Of a stretch of 45,830 nt of DNA, positions 33,936 to 42,370 are shown one piece after another. The DNA comes from Reyranella massiliensis 521 (GTDB lineage: Bacteria > Pseudomonadota > Alphaproteobacteria > Reyranellales > Reyranellaceae). The stretch lies in assembly GCA_945862125.1 (NCBI GenBank), contig CAMAYC010000027.1, positions 1 to 45,830 of the forward strand. The letters run 5' to 3'. The notes below the pieces were generated by a model. It saw nothing but the letters and a program-made list of their open reading frames with translations, did not search any database and was not told the DNA's origin. Position numbers and translations under genes: made by a program. How positions within the stretch are numbered: the first letter of the stretch is position 1; every line of letters starts with the position of its first letter.

Positions 33936-35504
33936 ATGCGTCATCGTCTTCTCGGACTGCTCGCCGCCTGCGCGCTCGCGGTGCCTCTTGCTGCAGCCGC
34001 GCAGCAGCCCAAGACCCTGCGCGTGGTCATGCATTCGGACCTGAAGATCCTCGATCCGATCTGGACCACGGCCTTCATCGTCCGCAACCACGGCTACATG
34101 ATCTACGACACGCTGTTTGCGCTGGACGGCAACCTCCAGATCAAGCCGCAGATGGTCGACACCTGGACCGTTTCGCCCGACAAGCTCACCTGGACCTTTA
34201 CGCTGCGCGATGGCCTGGAATTCCACGACGGCCAGCCGGTCACGACGGAGGATGTGCTGGCGTCGCTGAAGCGCTGGGCCGTGCGCGATGGCCTGGGCCA
34301 GATCCTGTGGGCCAAGCTGGCCGACGCCAAGGCGATCGATGCCAAAACCTTCCAGCTCGTGCTCAAGGCGCCGACCGGCGTCGTGCTGCAGGCGCTGGCC
34401 AAGCCGTCGGGCAATCCCTTCATCATGCCCAAGCGGGTCGCCGAGACCTCGGCCGGCGATCAGATCAAGGAGTTCGTGGGCTCCGGCCCCTTCATCTTCA
34501 AGGCCGACGAATGGAAGCCCGGCGACAAGACCGTCTATGTGAAGAACACCAAGTACAAGCCGCGCACCGAGCCGGCGTCGGGCCTGGCCGGCGCTAAGCT
34601 CGCCAAGGTCGACCGCGTGGAATGGCTGGCGATGCCCGATCAGCAGACGGCGGTGAATGCCCTGTCGGCGGGCGAGATCGATATCATCGAGACGCCGCAG
34701 CACGACCTCTATCCGCTCCTGAAGAAAGACCGGAACGTCGCGCTCACCACCACCAACAAGTGGGGCAACCAGTATATCTTCCGCTTCAACCAGCTCCACA
34801 AGCCGTTCGACAACCCCAAGGTCCGGCAGGCCATGCTCTACGGCCTCAACCAGAAGGACTTTCTGAACGGCGTCATCGGCGACCCCGAGTACTACATGGT
34901 CTGCAAGGCCATGTTCATGTGCGGCGGTCCCTACGAGACCACGGCCGGCTTCGCCGACAAGTACGAGAGCGACTTCGCCAAGGCCAAACAGCTTCTGACC
35001 GAGGGCGGCTACGACGGCACGCCTGTCGTGCTGCTGCACTCGACCGACCTCTATGTGCTCACCAACATGGCACCGATCGCCAAGTCGCTGATGGAGAAGT
35101 CGGGCCTCAAGGTCGACATGCAGTCGATGGACTGGCAGACGCTGGTCGCCCGCCGCGCCAAGCGGGATGCGCCCGACAAGGGCGGCTGGAACGTGCTGAT
35201 CACCTCGACCTCGGGCGCCGATTCGCTCGATCCGCTGACCTACAGCTTCATCGGCGCCACCTGCGACAAGGCCTGGTTCGGCTGGCCCTGCGACGACGAG
35301 CTGACCCGCCTGCGCTCGGCCTTCGCCGACGAGACCGACGAGGCCAAGCGCAAGGAGATCGTCGAGAAGATCCAGCTTCGCGCCGCCGAGGTGCCGACGC
35401 ATGCCTTCCTCGGCCAGTACAACAACGCCATGGCGATCCGCAAGGAAGTGACCGGCAGCGTCGTGGCGCCGTTGCCGGTGTTCTGGAACATCGAGAAGAA
35501 GTGA
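33936..35504 (+). CDS. ABC transporter substrate-binding protein, family 5 (peptide/nickel type)
   Basis: A 522-residue periplasmic SBP_bac_5 protein with a Sec signal peptide (MRHRLLGLLAACALAVPLAAAA, about residues 1-22). The family signature is DKLTWTFTLRDGLEFHDGQP (about residues 83-102). The scaffold continues through KPFDNPKVRQAMLYGLNQKD. Members bind oligopeptides, opines, nickel or other solutes. No permease or ATPase gene is adjacent, so it is an orphan component as seen here. It sits in a pair with the GMC oxidoreductase and is convergent with the DAO oxidoreductase. Confidence 0.9.
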   Translation: MRHRLLGLLAACALAVPLAAAAQQPKTLRVVMHSDLKILDPIWTTAFIVRNHGYMIYDTLFALDGNLQIKPQMVDTWTVSPDKLTWTFTLRDGLEFHDGQPVTTEDVLASLKRWAVRDGLGQILWAKLADAKAIDAKTFQLVLKAPTGVVLQALAKPSGNPFIMPKRVAETSAGDQIKEFVGSGPFIFKADEWKPGDKTVYVKNTKYKPRTEPASGLAGAKLAKVDRVEWLAMPDQQTAVNALSAGEIDIIETPQHDLYPLLKKDRNVALTTTNKWGNQYIFRFNQLHKPFDNPKVRQAMLYGLNQKDFLNGVIGDPEYYMVCKAMFMCGGPYETTAGFADKYESDFAKAKQLLTEGGYDGTPVVLLHSTDLYVLTNMAPIAKSLMEKSGLKVDMQSMDWQTLVARRAKRDAPDKGGWNVLITSTSGADSLDPLTYSFIGATCDKAWFGWPCDDELTRLRSAFADETDEAKRKEIVEKIQLRAAEVPTHAFLGQYNNAMAIRKEVTGSVVAPLPVFWNIEKK

Positions 35505-35505
35505 A

Positions 35506-36807
35506 CTAGCCGGCCCGGGCGGCGTCGAGCCGGTCGAGCAGGCGGTACCAGTTGATGAAAGCCGCCAGGTAGAGTTCGTTCAGGCCGTGAACCGGCAGCG
35601 GTGCGACGGGCGTGGGCGGCAGGGGTAGCGCGGCGGCATCGCCGGTCGCGATATACTCGGCGAACGCCCGGCCCATCGCCGACTGCAGGGCGACGCCGCG
35701 CCCCATGCAGCCGATGTCGATCAGCAGTCCGGGCGCCGGTTCGTGCAGATGGGGCAGGTGATCGCGGGTGAGCGCGACACGGCCTCCCCAGCGGAACTCG
35801 ATCTCGGCGCCCTTCAGTTGGGGAAACATCTTTTCCGTCATTGCCTGCAGATGCCGCCAGTCGTGCGGATGGGTGGGCTCGCCCATGCGGCCGCGTCCGC
35901 CGAGCAGGAAGCGGCCGGTGTGGTCGAGCCGGTAGTAGAGCCCGATACGGCGCGAGTCGGAGTTGGCCTGGCCACCCGGCAGGATCGACTTGCGGACATT
36001 GTCCGACAGGGGCCGCGTGGCGATCTGGAAGGAGTTGGCCGCGATGATGGTCTGGCGCAGCCGCGGCCACAGGTCGCCGGTATAGCCGTTGGTCGCCAGC
36101 ACAACGCGATCGGCCGTCACCGTGGCGCCGCTCGCGGTTGTCACGACCCACTTGTCGCCGCTGCGCTCCAGCTTCTTGGCGAGCGTGTTGCCATGCACGG
36201 CAACGCCGGCGCCGATCGCGGTGCGCGCCAGCTCCCGCGCATAGGCGAGCGGCTGCACCACGCCGCCGCGGCGATCGAGCCACGCGCCGGCGTACTGGTC
36301 CGATCCGACGTGACGTTCCGTGGCGGCCTTGTCGAGCACCTCGACCGGCGCGCCGAGCCGTTGCCATTGCGCCGCTCTGGCTTCCAGCGCCGGCATCGCC
36401 TTGACGGAAAAGGCGCTCTGGATCCAGCCGGTGCGCGTGTACGGCACGGCCATCTTGTGCCGGTCGATCAGGTCGAACACCACGTCGGCGGTGCTGGCCA
36501 CGAAGTCCACCAGCCGGCGGCCGCGCTCGGGTCCGAACATCGCGACAAGCTCGTCGGGATCGAACTTCAGCCCCGGGATCACCTGGCCGCCGTTGCGCCC
36601 GGAGCCGCCGAAGCCCGGCTCCTTCGCTTCCAGCACGACGGCCTTGATGCCGCGCTCGGCGAGGTGCAGGCCGGTGGAGAGGCCGCAATAGCCCGCGCCC
36701 ACGATGCAGACGTCGGCGGTCACCGACTCCGTGAGGGGAGGCGTCGCGACGGCGGCGGGCGCGGTCGCGGCCCACAGCGAGGGTTCAAGAGGGAAGGGCT
36801 CGGCCAT
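35506..36807 (-). CDS. FAD-dependent amine/amino-acid oxidoreductase (DAO family)
   Basis: A 433-residue DAO-family flavoprotein similar to gamma-glutamylputrescine oxidases. The FAD motif is VCIVGAGYCGLSTGLHLAER (about residues 28-47), and SGRNGGQVIPGLKF is the family pattern. The C-terminal CMGRGVALQSAMGRAFAEY forms the second FAD-contact region. It would oxidise a primary or secondary amine to an aldehyde or imine, producing peroxide. AGGAG lies four bases upstream of ATG 36807. The semialdehyde dehydrogenase gene ends seven bases upstream of that ATG, so the two may make aldehyde and oxidise it in one operon. Confidence 0.9.
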   Translation of the reverse strand: MAEPFPLEPSLWAATAPAAVATPPLTESVTADVCIVGAGYCGLSTGLHLAERGIKAVVLEAKEPGFGGSGRNGGQVIPGLKFDPDELVAMFGPERGRRLVDFVASTADVVFDLIDRHKMAVPYTRTGWIQSAFSVKAMPALEARAAQWQRLGAPVEVLDKAATERHVGSDQYAGAWLDRRGGVVQPLAYARELARTAIGAGVAVHGNTLAKKLERSGDKWVVTTASGATVTADRVVLATNGYTGDLWPRLRQTIIAANSFQIATRPLSDNVRKSILPGGQANSDSRRIGLYYRLDHTGRFLLGGRGRMGEPTHPHDWRHLQAMTEKMFPQLKGAEIEFRWGGRVALTRDHLPHLHEPAPGLLIDIGCMGRGVALQSAMGRAFAEYIATGDAAALPLPPTPVAPLPVHGLNELYLAAFINWYRLLDRLDAARAG

Positions 36808-36814
36808 ATGACTC

Positions 36815-38311
36815 CTAGTTCCGAGCCTTGAACGCAAACTCCGCGCCAGAGCGGATGCCGGTCGGCCAGCGCGCGGTCACCGTCTTGAGCTTGGTGTAGA
36901 AGCGCACACCCTCCATGCCGTAGATGCCGTGGTCGCCGAAGATCGAGGCCTTCCAGCCGCCGAAGCTGTGATAAGCCACCGGCACCGGGATCGGCACGTT
37001 GATGCCGACCATGCCGATCTGGACATTGTTGGCAAAGGCGCGGGCGGCATCGCCGTCGCGGGTGAAGATCGCGGTGCCGTTGCCGTAGGCATGGTCGTTC
37101 ACCATCTTCACGGCCTCGTCGAAGCCCTTGGCCCGCACCACCGACAGCACCGGCCCGAAGATCTCGTCCTTGTAGATCGTCATGTCGGTGGTCACGTTGT
37201 CGAACAGGCAGCCGCCCATGAAGTTGCCCTTCTCATAGCCCTGCAGTTTCAGCCCGCGGCCGTCGACCACCAGCTTCGCGCCTTCCTTCACGCCCGTATC
37301 GACATAGCCCATCACCTTGTCGCGGTGCTGGCGCGTCACCAGCGGGCCCATCTCGGACTGCGGATCGAGGCCCGGCCCGACCTTCAGGGCCTGAACGCGC
37401 GGCGCCAGCTTTTCCATCAACCTGTCGCCGACATCGCCCACCGCGACGGCGACCGAGATCGCCATGCAGCGTTCGCCTGCGGCGCCATAACCCGCGCCGA
37501 TCAGCGCGTCGGTCACCTGGTCGAGGTCGGCATCGGGCATGATCACCATGTGATTCTTGGCGCCGCACAGTGCCTGCACGCGCTTATTGCGCCCAGTGCC
37601 CGTGTGATAGACGTACTGGCCGATCGCCGTGGAGCCCACGAACGAGATCGCCGGCACATCGGGATGATGCAGCAGCGCATCGACCGCGACCTTGTCGCCG
37701 TTCAGCACCTGAAAGATGCCGGCGGGGGCGCCCGCCTCGGCGAACAGCTCGGCCAGCAGCATCGGCGCCGACGGATCCTTCTCCGACGGCTTCAGGATGA
37801 AGGCGTTTCCGCAGGCCACGGCCATGGCGCCCATCCAGCACGGAATCATGATCGGGAAGTTGAACGGGGTGATGCCCGCCACCACGCCCAGCGGCTGGCG
37901 GATCGACCATGAATCCATGTCGGAGGCGACCTGTTCGGTGAAGTCGCCCTTCATGTGATGGGCGATGCCGCAGGAGAATTCGATCACCTCGAGCCCGCGT
38001 CCGACTTCGCCCTTGGCGTCCTCGAAGGTCTTGCCGTGCTCGAGCGACATCAGCCGCGCGAGATCGTCGATGCGCTTCTCGACCAGACTCTTGAGGTTGA
38101 ACATCACGCGCTGGCGGCGGAGCGGGGGCGTCGCGGCCCAGGCGACCTGCGCCTTCCTGGCGAGCTGAACGGCATCGTCGATCTCGGCCTCGGAAGCGAA
38201 GGCCACCATGGCCGTCACCTCGCCGGTCGCCGGGTTGGTGACGTCGCCCTGCCGGCCGCTGGTGCCCGCGACCCGCTTGTTGCCGACGTAGTGTCCGATC
38301 CTGCCCGCCAT
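36815..38311 (-). CDS. mmsA: CoA-acylating methylmalonate-semialdehyde dehydrogenase
   Basis: A 498-residue MmsA-type aldehyde dehydrogenase. Typical motifs are GVVAGITPFNFPIMIPCWMG, FVGSTAIGQYVYHTG, NHMVIMPDAD and the active-site Cys in GAAGERCMAISVAVAVG. The C-terminal NNVQIGMVGINVPIPVPVAY and GGWKASIFGD blocks distinguish this class. It converts methylmalonate or malonate semialdehyde with CoA and NAD+ to propionyl- or acetyl-CoA in valine, inositol or beta-alanine breakdown. GGAGG is six bases upstream of ATG 38311. It is the upstream partner of the DAO oxidoreductase gene. Confidence 0.95.
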   Translation of the reverse strand: MAGRIGHYVGNKRVAGTSGRQGDVTNPATGEVTAMVAFASEAEIDDAVQLARKAQVAWAATPPLRRQRVMFNLKSLVEKRIDDLARLMSLEHGKTFEDAKGEVGRGLEVIEFSCGIAHHMKGDFTEQVASDMDSWSIRQPLGVVAGITPFNFPIMIPCWMGAMAVACGNAFILKPSEKDPSAPMLLAELFAEAGAPAGIFQVLNGDKVAVDALLHHPDVPAISFVGSTAIGQYVYHTGTGRNKRVQALCGAKNHMVIMPDADLDQVTDALIGAGYGAAGERCMAISVAVAVGDVGDRLMEKLAPRVQALKVGPGLDPQSEMGPLVTRQHRDKVMGYVDTGVKEGAKLVVDGRGLKLQGYEKGNFMGGCLFDNVTTDMTIYKDEIFGPVLSVVRAKGFDEAVKMVNDHAYGNGTAIFTRDGDAARAFANNVQIGMVGINVPIPVPVAYHSFGGWKASIFGDHGIYGMEGVRFYTKLKTVTARWPTGIRSGAEFAFKARN

Positions 38312-38367
38312 GATGTCCTCCGCCTTTTGTCGCCTTCTAGCATGGCGACGGGACATTTTCCCGTACG

Positions 38368-39174
38368 CTAAGGCGCGAAGGCGATGTCGCGGCCGGAAGC
38401 GTCGAAGTCGTTGGCGACGTTGGTGAATTCGTCGTCCGCCGGAGTCGCTTGCTGTCGCGAAGAACGCGCCATTTCAGAAACGCGGCGTTCGACCTCGGCG
38501 GCAACCCGCGCCTCGAAATCGTCTTTCGCCTCGCGTTGCTTTTCGGCCCGCTGCGCCTGGGCATCGGCCTGCTTCACCAGGTAGAGATCGAGCGCCCGGT
38601 CGCGCTTGGTGTATTCGCCGACTTTCTTGCCGCGGTAGAACACCGGCTTGATCTCGACGTGGTCGGCCGCCAGCACGATGTTCTCGACCGCCTGCTGGCG
38701 GCGCGCCTCGACTATGTCGCGGCAATTCTTGTCGAAGCCGGGATATTGCTTGCGCCAGCGCTGGATCGTGCGCCGGCTGACGCCGGTGCGCGCGGCGGCC
38801 TCGGTGATGCTGCGGCAGCGCGCGAAATGGCTGCGGAAGGCCGCGCGGAGACGCCCCGGTGTCCGAAGCCGTTCCGGCTTGAGGAGCGCGCGTTCGGCCA
38901 GGGTTTTCGGTTCTTCCGGCACCGAATCGGCAGTGAGCGCCTCGGGCTCCGGCTTCTCCTTGGGCGGCTCGTTCATGCCGACCCAGGCCGGCATCTTCAT
39001 GCGCTGTTGCGCCCAGCGGGTCAGCGCTGCTTCGCTGCGCTGCTCGGCGGTGGGCTTGTCGCACTCCCGCACCAAAGCCTCGAGCTGGGCGCGCTCCATG
39101 TTGCGGTAGAGGGCCGGGACGTAGGCGGCAGGGCCGTGATTGACGATGTGATAAAGGGCTTCTTCGGGTTTCAT
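38368..39174 (-). CDS. HTH protein resembling a phage terminase small subunit
   Basis: A 268-residue protein with an N-terminal helical region, a proline/glutamate linker (about residues 65-95) and a helix-turn-helix at about 121-143 (SITEAAARTGVSRRTIQRWR). After it come VEARRQQAVENIVLAADHVE and FYRGKKVGEYTKRDRALDLY, the layout of phage terminase small subunits. A charged coiled-coil-like stretch (about 201-240) and an acidic tail follow. No large terminase or other phage gene is near, so it may be a domesticated DNA-binding regulator. It has its own strong promoter with an overlapping palindrome upstream. GGAG is five bases before ATG 39174. Confidence 0.83.
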   Translation of the reverse strand: MKPEEALYHIVNHGPAAYVPALYRNMERAQLEALVRECDKPTAEQRSEAALTRWAQQRMKMPAWVGMNEPPKEKPEPEALTADSVPEEPKTLAERALLKPERLRTPGRLRAAFRSHFARCRSITEAAARTGVSRRTIQRWRKQYPGFDKNCRDIVEARRQQAVENIVLAADHVEIKPVFYRGKKVGEYTKRDRALDLYLVKQADAQAQRAEKQREAKDDFEARVAAEVERRVSEMARSSRQQATPADDEFTNVANDFDASGRDIAFAP

Positions 39175-39202
39175 GGGAACTCCACGAGAGGAACAGGATT
39201 CG

Positions 39203-39231
39203 TATATAGGACGATCCTATCCTTCCGTCAA
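39203..39231 (-). promoter_or_regulatory. Strong sigma70-type promoter of the HTH gene
   Basis: On the minus strand TTGACG (39231-39226), a 17-base spacer (39225-39209) and TATATA (39208-39203) match the consensus well. The start point would be near 39196, leaving a leader of about 20 bases with the ribosome-binding site. It is the clearest promoter in the window. Confidence 0.65.
39206..39220. promoter_or_regulatory. Palindromic operator overlapping the HTH gene promoter
   Basis: ATAGGA-CGA-TCCTAT is a perfect 6-3-6 inverted repeat covering the end of the -10 element and most of the spacer. A bound dimer would block RNA polymerase, so autoregulation by the HTH protein is the simplest reading (inference). 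Confidence 0.55.
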
Positions 39232-39302
39232 GGTGTCCAAAAAGAAACAGAACCTTTCCCCGGACGGGCGTTAACTTCGATCAGTTCACGAAGGAGCGTG
39301 AC

Positions 39303-39641
39303 ATGGCCCCAGTCGACACTGCCCCAGTCCAGCCGACCGTCCCGGAAGCCGCTGCGATCATTGCCGACGCAGGCGCGCAGAATGCGAGCGTCGCGACCCG
39401 GGTGCGCGACCTCACCGCGAGGGTCCTCGGTATCGTCCCGGACAGGGTCGTCGAGACCGCGGACTTCGTCACCGACCTCGGCGCCAGCAGCCTCGATCTC
39501 GTAGAGCTCATCATGGTGGTCGAGGATGCGTTCGGAATCGAGATATCCGACAGCGCCGCCGAGCGGATCGCCACGGTGGGCGACCTCCAGGCGTTCATCC
39601 GCAGCCAGGCGCCGGTGACCCGGCCTCCCACGAGAGCCTAG
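39303..39641 (+). CDS. Acyl carrier protein with N-terminal extension
   Basis: A 112-residue ACP. The first 28 or so residues are Pro/Ala-rich, then the four-helix carrier domain runs from VATRVRDLTARVLGI to TVGDLQAFI. The phosphopantetheine-attachment site is DLGASSLDLVEL. The modified Ser is retained, but the usual Asp before it (DSL) is Ser. AAGGAG (39291-39296) precedes ATG by six bases. No synthase, ketosynthase or ligase is adjacent, so the pathway it serves is unknown. It starts 128 bases from the divergent HTH gene. Confidence 0.9.
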   Translation: MAPVDTAPVQPTVPEAAAIIADAGAQNASVATRVRDLTARVLGIVPDRVVETADFVTDLGASSLDLVELIMVVEDAFGIEISDSAAERIATVGDLQAFIRSQAPVTRPPTRA

Positions 39642-39651
39642 GCGACGCGCC

Positions 39652-41088
39652 CTACTTCAGCCCATAGGCCGCGAACTGTTCGTCGACTTCCGGGTTGAGC
39701 GTGCGGGCGGCCGCCTGGTCGCCTTCGCCGCCTTTCACGTCGCCCGTCCTGATCCGGGCCATGCCGCGGCCGAACAGGGCGGTAGCGCGGTTGGGATCGA
39801 TCTGCAGCGCGTTCTCGTATTCGTTCAGCGCCAACGCGGGATCGCCCAGCTTCAGGAAGATGAAGCCGCGCGTGTCGCGGACATCGAGATTGACCGGCAT
39901 GAGTTTCAACGCCATGTCGCCATCGGCCAGCGCCAGCCGGAGATCCTGGCCGGCGATGGCGCGCGCGAGGCCGCGGTTGTTGTAGGCGAGGCCAAAGTTC
40001 TGCTCGAGTTCAATGGCCGAGGTGTAGTCGGCGATCGCCTTTGCGTACTCGGCCTGCGCAAAGCGGGCGTAGCCGCGGTTGAAGAAGGCGACGGGGTTGT
40101 TGCGGTCGACGGCGATCGCTGCGTCGAGGTCGCGGATGGCAAGGTCGAGCTTGCGGTCGATGGAATAGATCGCCGCGCGGCTGGTCAGCGCCTCGACACT
40201 GCGCGGGTTACGCTCCAGGGCAGCGTTGTAGTCGGCGAGCGCGGCCGCGGTCTCGTTGCGCCTGGCGTGAATCAGGCCGCGCTGGAAGTATGCCTGCGAG
40301 CTGCCCGGGGCGAGGGCGACGGCGCGGTCGAGGTCGGCCAGGCCGCGTCCGGTTTCGCCGAGTTGGCTAAAAGCCTCGCCGCGGCGGATCAGGGCCAGCA
40401 CGTTGGTGGGTTCGAGCACCAGCACCTTGTCGAAATCGGCGATGGCGCGTTCATAGGAGCGCTTGCGGCCGGCCAGCAGGACGCCGCGGCCGAGGAAGGC
40501 CAGGGTCGCCTTGGGATCGAGGCGAATGGCCTGGTTGAAGTCGTCCAGCGCCTTGTCGGTGTTGCCGACGGCATCCGAGGCCACGGCGCGGCGGAACAGG
40601 TTGAGCGCGTCGGCATTCTGCGAATCGATCAGGTTGTCGTAGCGCTTCAGGGCTTCCATGTAGTCGTCGCTGGCCATCACCTTGTCGCCCAGCGCCGCGC
40701 GGGCGCTGCCGCGGACCAGCCGCGCCAGCGCCAGCTCGTCGGGCGTGAGCTCGCGGCTGATGATGGCGCGCGAGCAGTCGGCATTGCGCCGCTCGGCATC
40801 CTCCGGCGTCGGGAAGGCGCCCTGCACGCAACGCTGGTAAGACGTCCTGATGGTGGGCGCGGTGGCCGCTGCGCCCGCGGCTGGTGCGGCGGGGACTGAA
40901 GTCGATGCGGCAGGAGCCGGTGTTGCGGGAGCCGAAGCGGCAGGGGCCGGCGTCGCCGGCACGGCGTCGACAACGATCGGAGCGTTGTCGTGGCCCGGCG
41001 GATATTTGTAGTAGGCATAGCCGTAGGTGGCGGCCATCGCACAAACGACGACACCCGCCCCGATCGCGATCTTGCTGGTAAGCTGCAT
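39652..41088 (-). CDS. Membrane-anchored tetratricopeptide-repeat protein
   Basis: A 478-residue protein with an N-terminal hydrophobic segment (IAIGAGVVVCAMAATYGYAY, about residues 7-26) and an Ala/Pro-rich linker (about 35-80). Roughly eight TPR units follow, clearest at NTDKALDDFNQAIRLDPKAT, YERAIADFDKVLVLEPTNVL, AAALADYNAALERNPRSVEA and YAKAIADYTSAIELEQNFGL. It likely scaffolds envelope or periplasmic complexes. ATG 41088 has GGGGA upstream. It is convergent with the ACP gene and divergent from the glycosyltransferase, with a 110-base gap. Confidence 0.87.
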   Translation of the reverse strand: MQLTSKIAIGAGVVVCAMAATYGYAYYKYPPGHDNAPIVVDAVPATPAPAASAPATPAPAASTSVPAAPAAGAAATAPTIRTSYQRCVQGAFPTPEDAERRNADCSRAIISRELTPDELALARLVRGSARAALGDKVMASDDYMEALKRYDNLIDSQNADALNLFRRAVASDAVGNTDKALDDFNQAIRLDPKATLAFLGRGVLLAGRKRSYERAIADFDKVLVLEPTNVLALIRRGEAFSQLGETGRGLADLDRAVALAPGSSQAYFQRGLIHARRNETAAALADYNAALERNPRSVEALTSRAAIYSIDRKLDLAIRDLDAAIAVDRNNPVAFFNRGYARFAQAEYAKAIADYTSAIELEQNFGLAYNNRGLARAIAGQDLRLALADGDMALKLMPVNLDVRDTRGFIFLKLGDPALALNEYENALQIDPNRATALFGRGMARIRTGDVKGGEGDQAAARTLNPEVDEQFAAYGLK

Positions 41089-41110
41089 GGTTTCCCCAAT
41101 TCCCCACCGC

Positions 41111-41138
41111 ACTATAGCGCGGGGATTTGGGCGGTCAC
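41111..41138 (-). promoter_or_regulatory. Candidate promoter of the TPR gene
   Basis: On the minus strand GTGACC (41138-41133), a 16-base spacer and TATAGT (41116-41111) resemble a sigma70 promoter with a good -10. It lies about 25 bases before ATG 41088. Confidence 0.35.
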
Positions 41139-41160
41139 ACCACCGGCACGTCCGCGACAA

Positions 41161-41189
41161 TTTACGGGAAAGGCCGGGTCATATAGATT
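41161..41189 (+). promoter_or_regulatory. Candidate promoter of the glycosyltransferase cassette
   Basis: TTTACG (41161-41166), a 17-base spacer and TAGATT (41184-41189) each match four of six consensus bases. Initiation about seven bases later would leave almost no leader before ATG 41199. Confidence 0.35.
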
Positions 41190-41198
41190 GCTTCGAGC

Positions 41199-41966
41199 AT
41201 GCATTCGACGGGCGACCCCAGCAGTACCGGCAGCCCTCGTGCCACGATCGACGTCGTTCTTCCCGTGCACAACGAAGGGGCGTCCATCGGCGCTACCTTG
41301 CGGGAGTTCCACCGCACGGTGGCCATGGGATCGAACATTCCGATCCGTTTCGTCGTCTGCGAGGACGGCTCCAGTGACGATACGCTGCCGGTCGTGAGGG
41401 CGCTCGCCGCGGAGCTTCCTCTCAAACTGATCTCGGATCCCGTGCGCAAGGGTTACTCGCGCGCGGTGATCGACGGTCTGCGCGCGTCGGAGTCCGACTG
41501 GGTGGCCTGCATTGATTCCGACGGACAGTGCGACCCGGCCGACTTCGCCAAGCTCCTGGCCTTGCAGGACGGCGCCGACCTGGTGGTGGGCTGGCGCAAT
41601 CCACGGTCCGATCCATGGATGCGGCGGGCGATGTCGGGTGCCTTCGGGCTGGTCTATCGGACCTTCTTCGACGTCCGGCTGCGCGATCCCTCCTGTCCCT
41701 ACATTCTCATCCGCCGGGCCAGCCTGGAGAAAATTCTCGCCGGCAACGTCGGCATCCTGAAGCAGGGGTTCTGGTGGGAATTCTTCGCGCGCGCGTCGGC
41801 ACTTGGCCTCGCTATCCGGGAGACGCCGGTCCATCACCGGGTTCGCAGCAGTGGCATGACGCAGGTCTACCGGCCGGCCAGGGTTCCGCGCATCGCCCTT
41901 GAACATCTCCTGGGCCTGCGAAAACTTCGGCAGGAACTGAATGCGCCCCGGCGCGAGACCCGATAG
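41199..41966 (+). CDS. Family 2 glycosyltransferase (DPM1/GtrB-like)
   Basis: A 255-residue GT-A fold glycosyltransferase of family 2. It contains VVLPVHNEGASIGATLREF (about residues 19-37), the acidic substrate motif CIDSDGQCDPADF and PYILIRRASLEKI. GtrB and dolichol-phosphate-mannose synthases transfer a sugar from a nucleotide to a polyprenyl phosphate. Here the C-terminal membrane helices of GtrB are absent, as in soluble DPM1-type enzymes. The GtrA-like gene overlaps its end and a large membrane protein gene follows, forming a cassette. Confidence 0.9.
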   Translation: MHSTGDPSSTGSPRATIDVVLPVHNEGASIGATLREFHRTVAMGSNIPIRFVVCEDGSSDDTLPVVRALAAELPLKLISDPVRKGYSRAVIDGLRASESDWVACIDSDGQCDPADFAKLLALQDGADLVVGWRNPRSDPWMRRAMSGAFGLVYRTFFDVRLRDPSCPYILIRRASLEKILAGNVGILKQGFWWEFFARASALGLAIRETPVHHRVRSSGMTQVYRPARVPRIALEHLLGLRKLRQELNAPRRETR

Positions 41967-42357
41967 AAGCCCCGTGATTGCTTCGGCGAACGACCTGCTG
42001 CGCAAATTCTTGCTGTACGCAGCGAGCGGTGCCGCGGCGTTCGCAGCCGACTACTCGGTCTTCCTTGTCCTGTTCCTCGCCAACGACAATCCGTACATCG
42101 CCAATGTGGCCGGCATCTGCGTCGGCATGACGGTTTCCTTTTCGTTCAACAGGACGTTCAATTTCCGCAAGCCCGATGCGCCCGCCCGGCGTGCGGCGCG
42201 CTTCGTCACCGTGGCGACGCTCGGCATGGCGGTGTCGACCCTGATCCTCATGCTGCTGATCAGCTTCGGCGTCGACGCACGCATCTCCAAGGTGATCGCC
42301 ATGCTGCTGGTGTTTTCCATGCAGTTCCTGATGAACGCTCTATGGACCTTCCGGTAG
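41941..42357 (+). CDS. GtrA-like membrane protein
   Basis: A 138-residue GtrA-family protein with four membrane helices. It starts around LLRKFLLYAASGAAAFAADY and contains the family segment FSFNRTFNFRK and the ending MQFLMNALWTFR. GtrA proteins flip or stabilise undecaprenyl-phosphate-linked sugar across the inner membrane. ATG 41941 overlaps the glycosyltransferase by 26 bases and has AGGA at five bases. GTG 41974 is a shorter alternative. It is the middle gene of the three-gene cassette. Confidence 0.88.
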   Translation: MRPGARPDRSPVIASANDLLRKFLLYAASGAAAFAADYSVFLVLFLANDNPYIANVAGICVGMTVSFSFNRTFNFRKPDAPARRAARFVTVATLGMAVSTLILMLLISFGVDARISKVIAMLLVFSMQFLMNALWTFR

Positions 42358-42370
42358 GAGCGGGCCCCGG

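Noticed and set aside
33810..35402. 530-residue minus-strand open frame opposite the solute-binding protein
   Set aside because: No signal peptide or domain motifs and a biased shadow composition; the plus-strand gene has both.
38368..39174. Prophage remnant
   Set aside because: Only one terminase-like gene is present; no portal, capsid, integrase or attachment repeats are visible around it.
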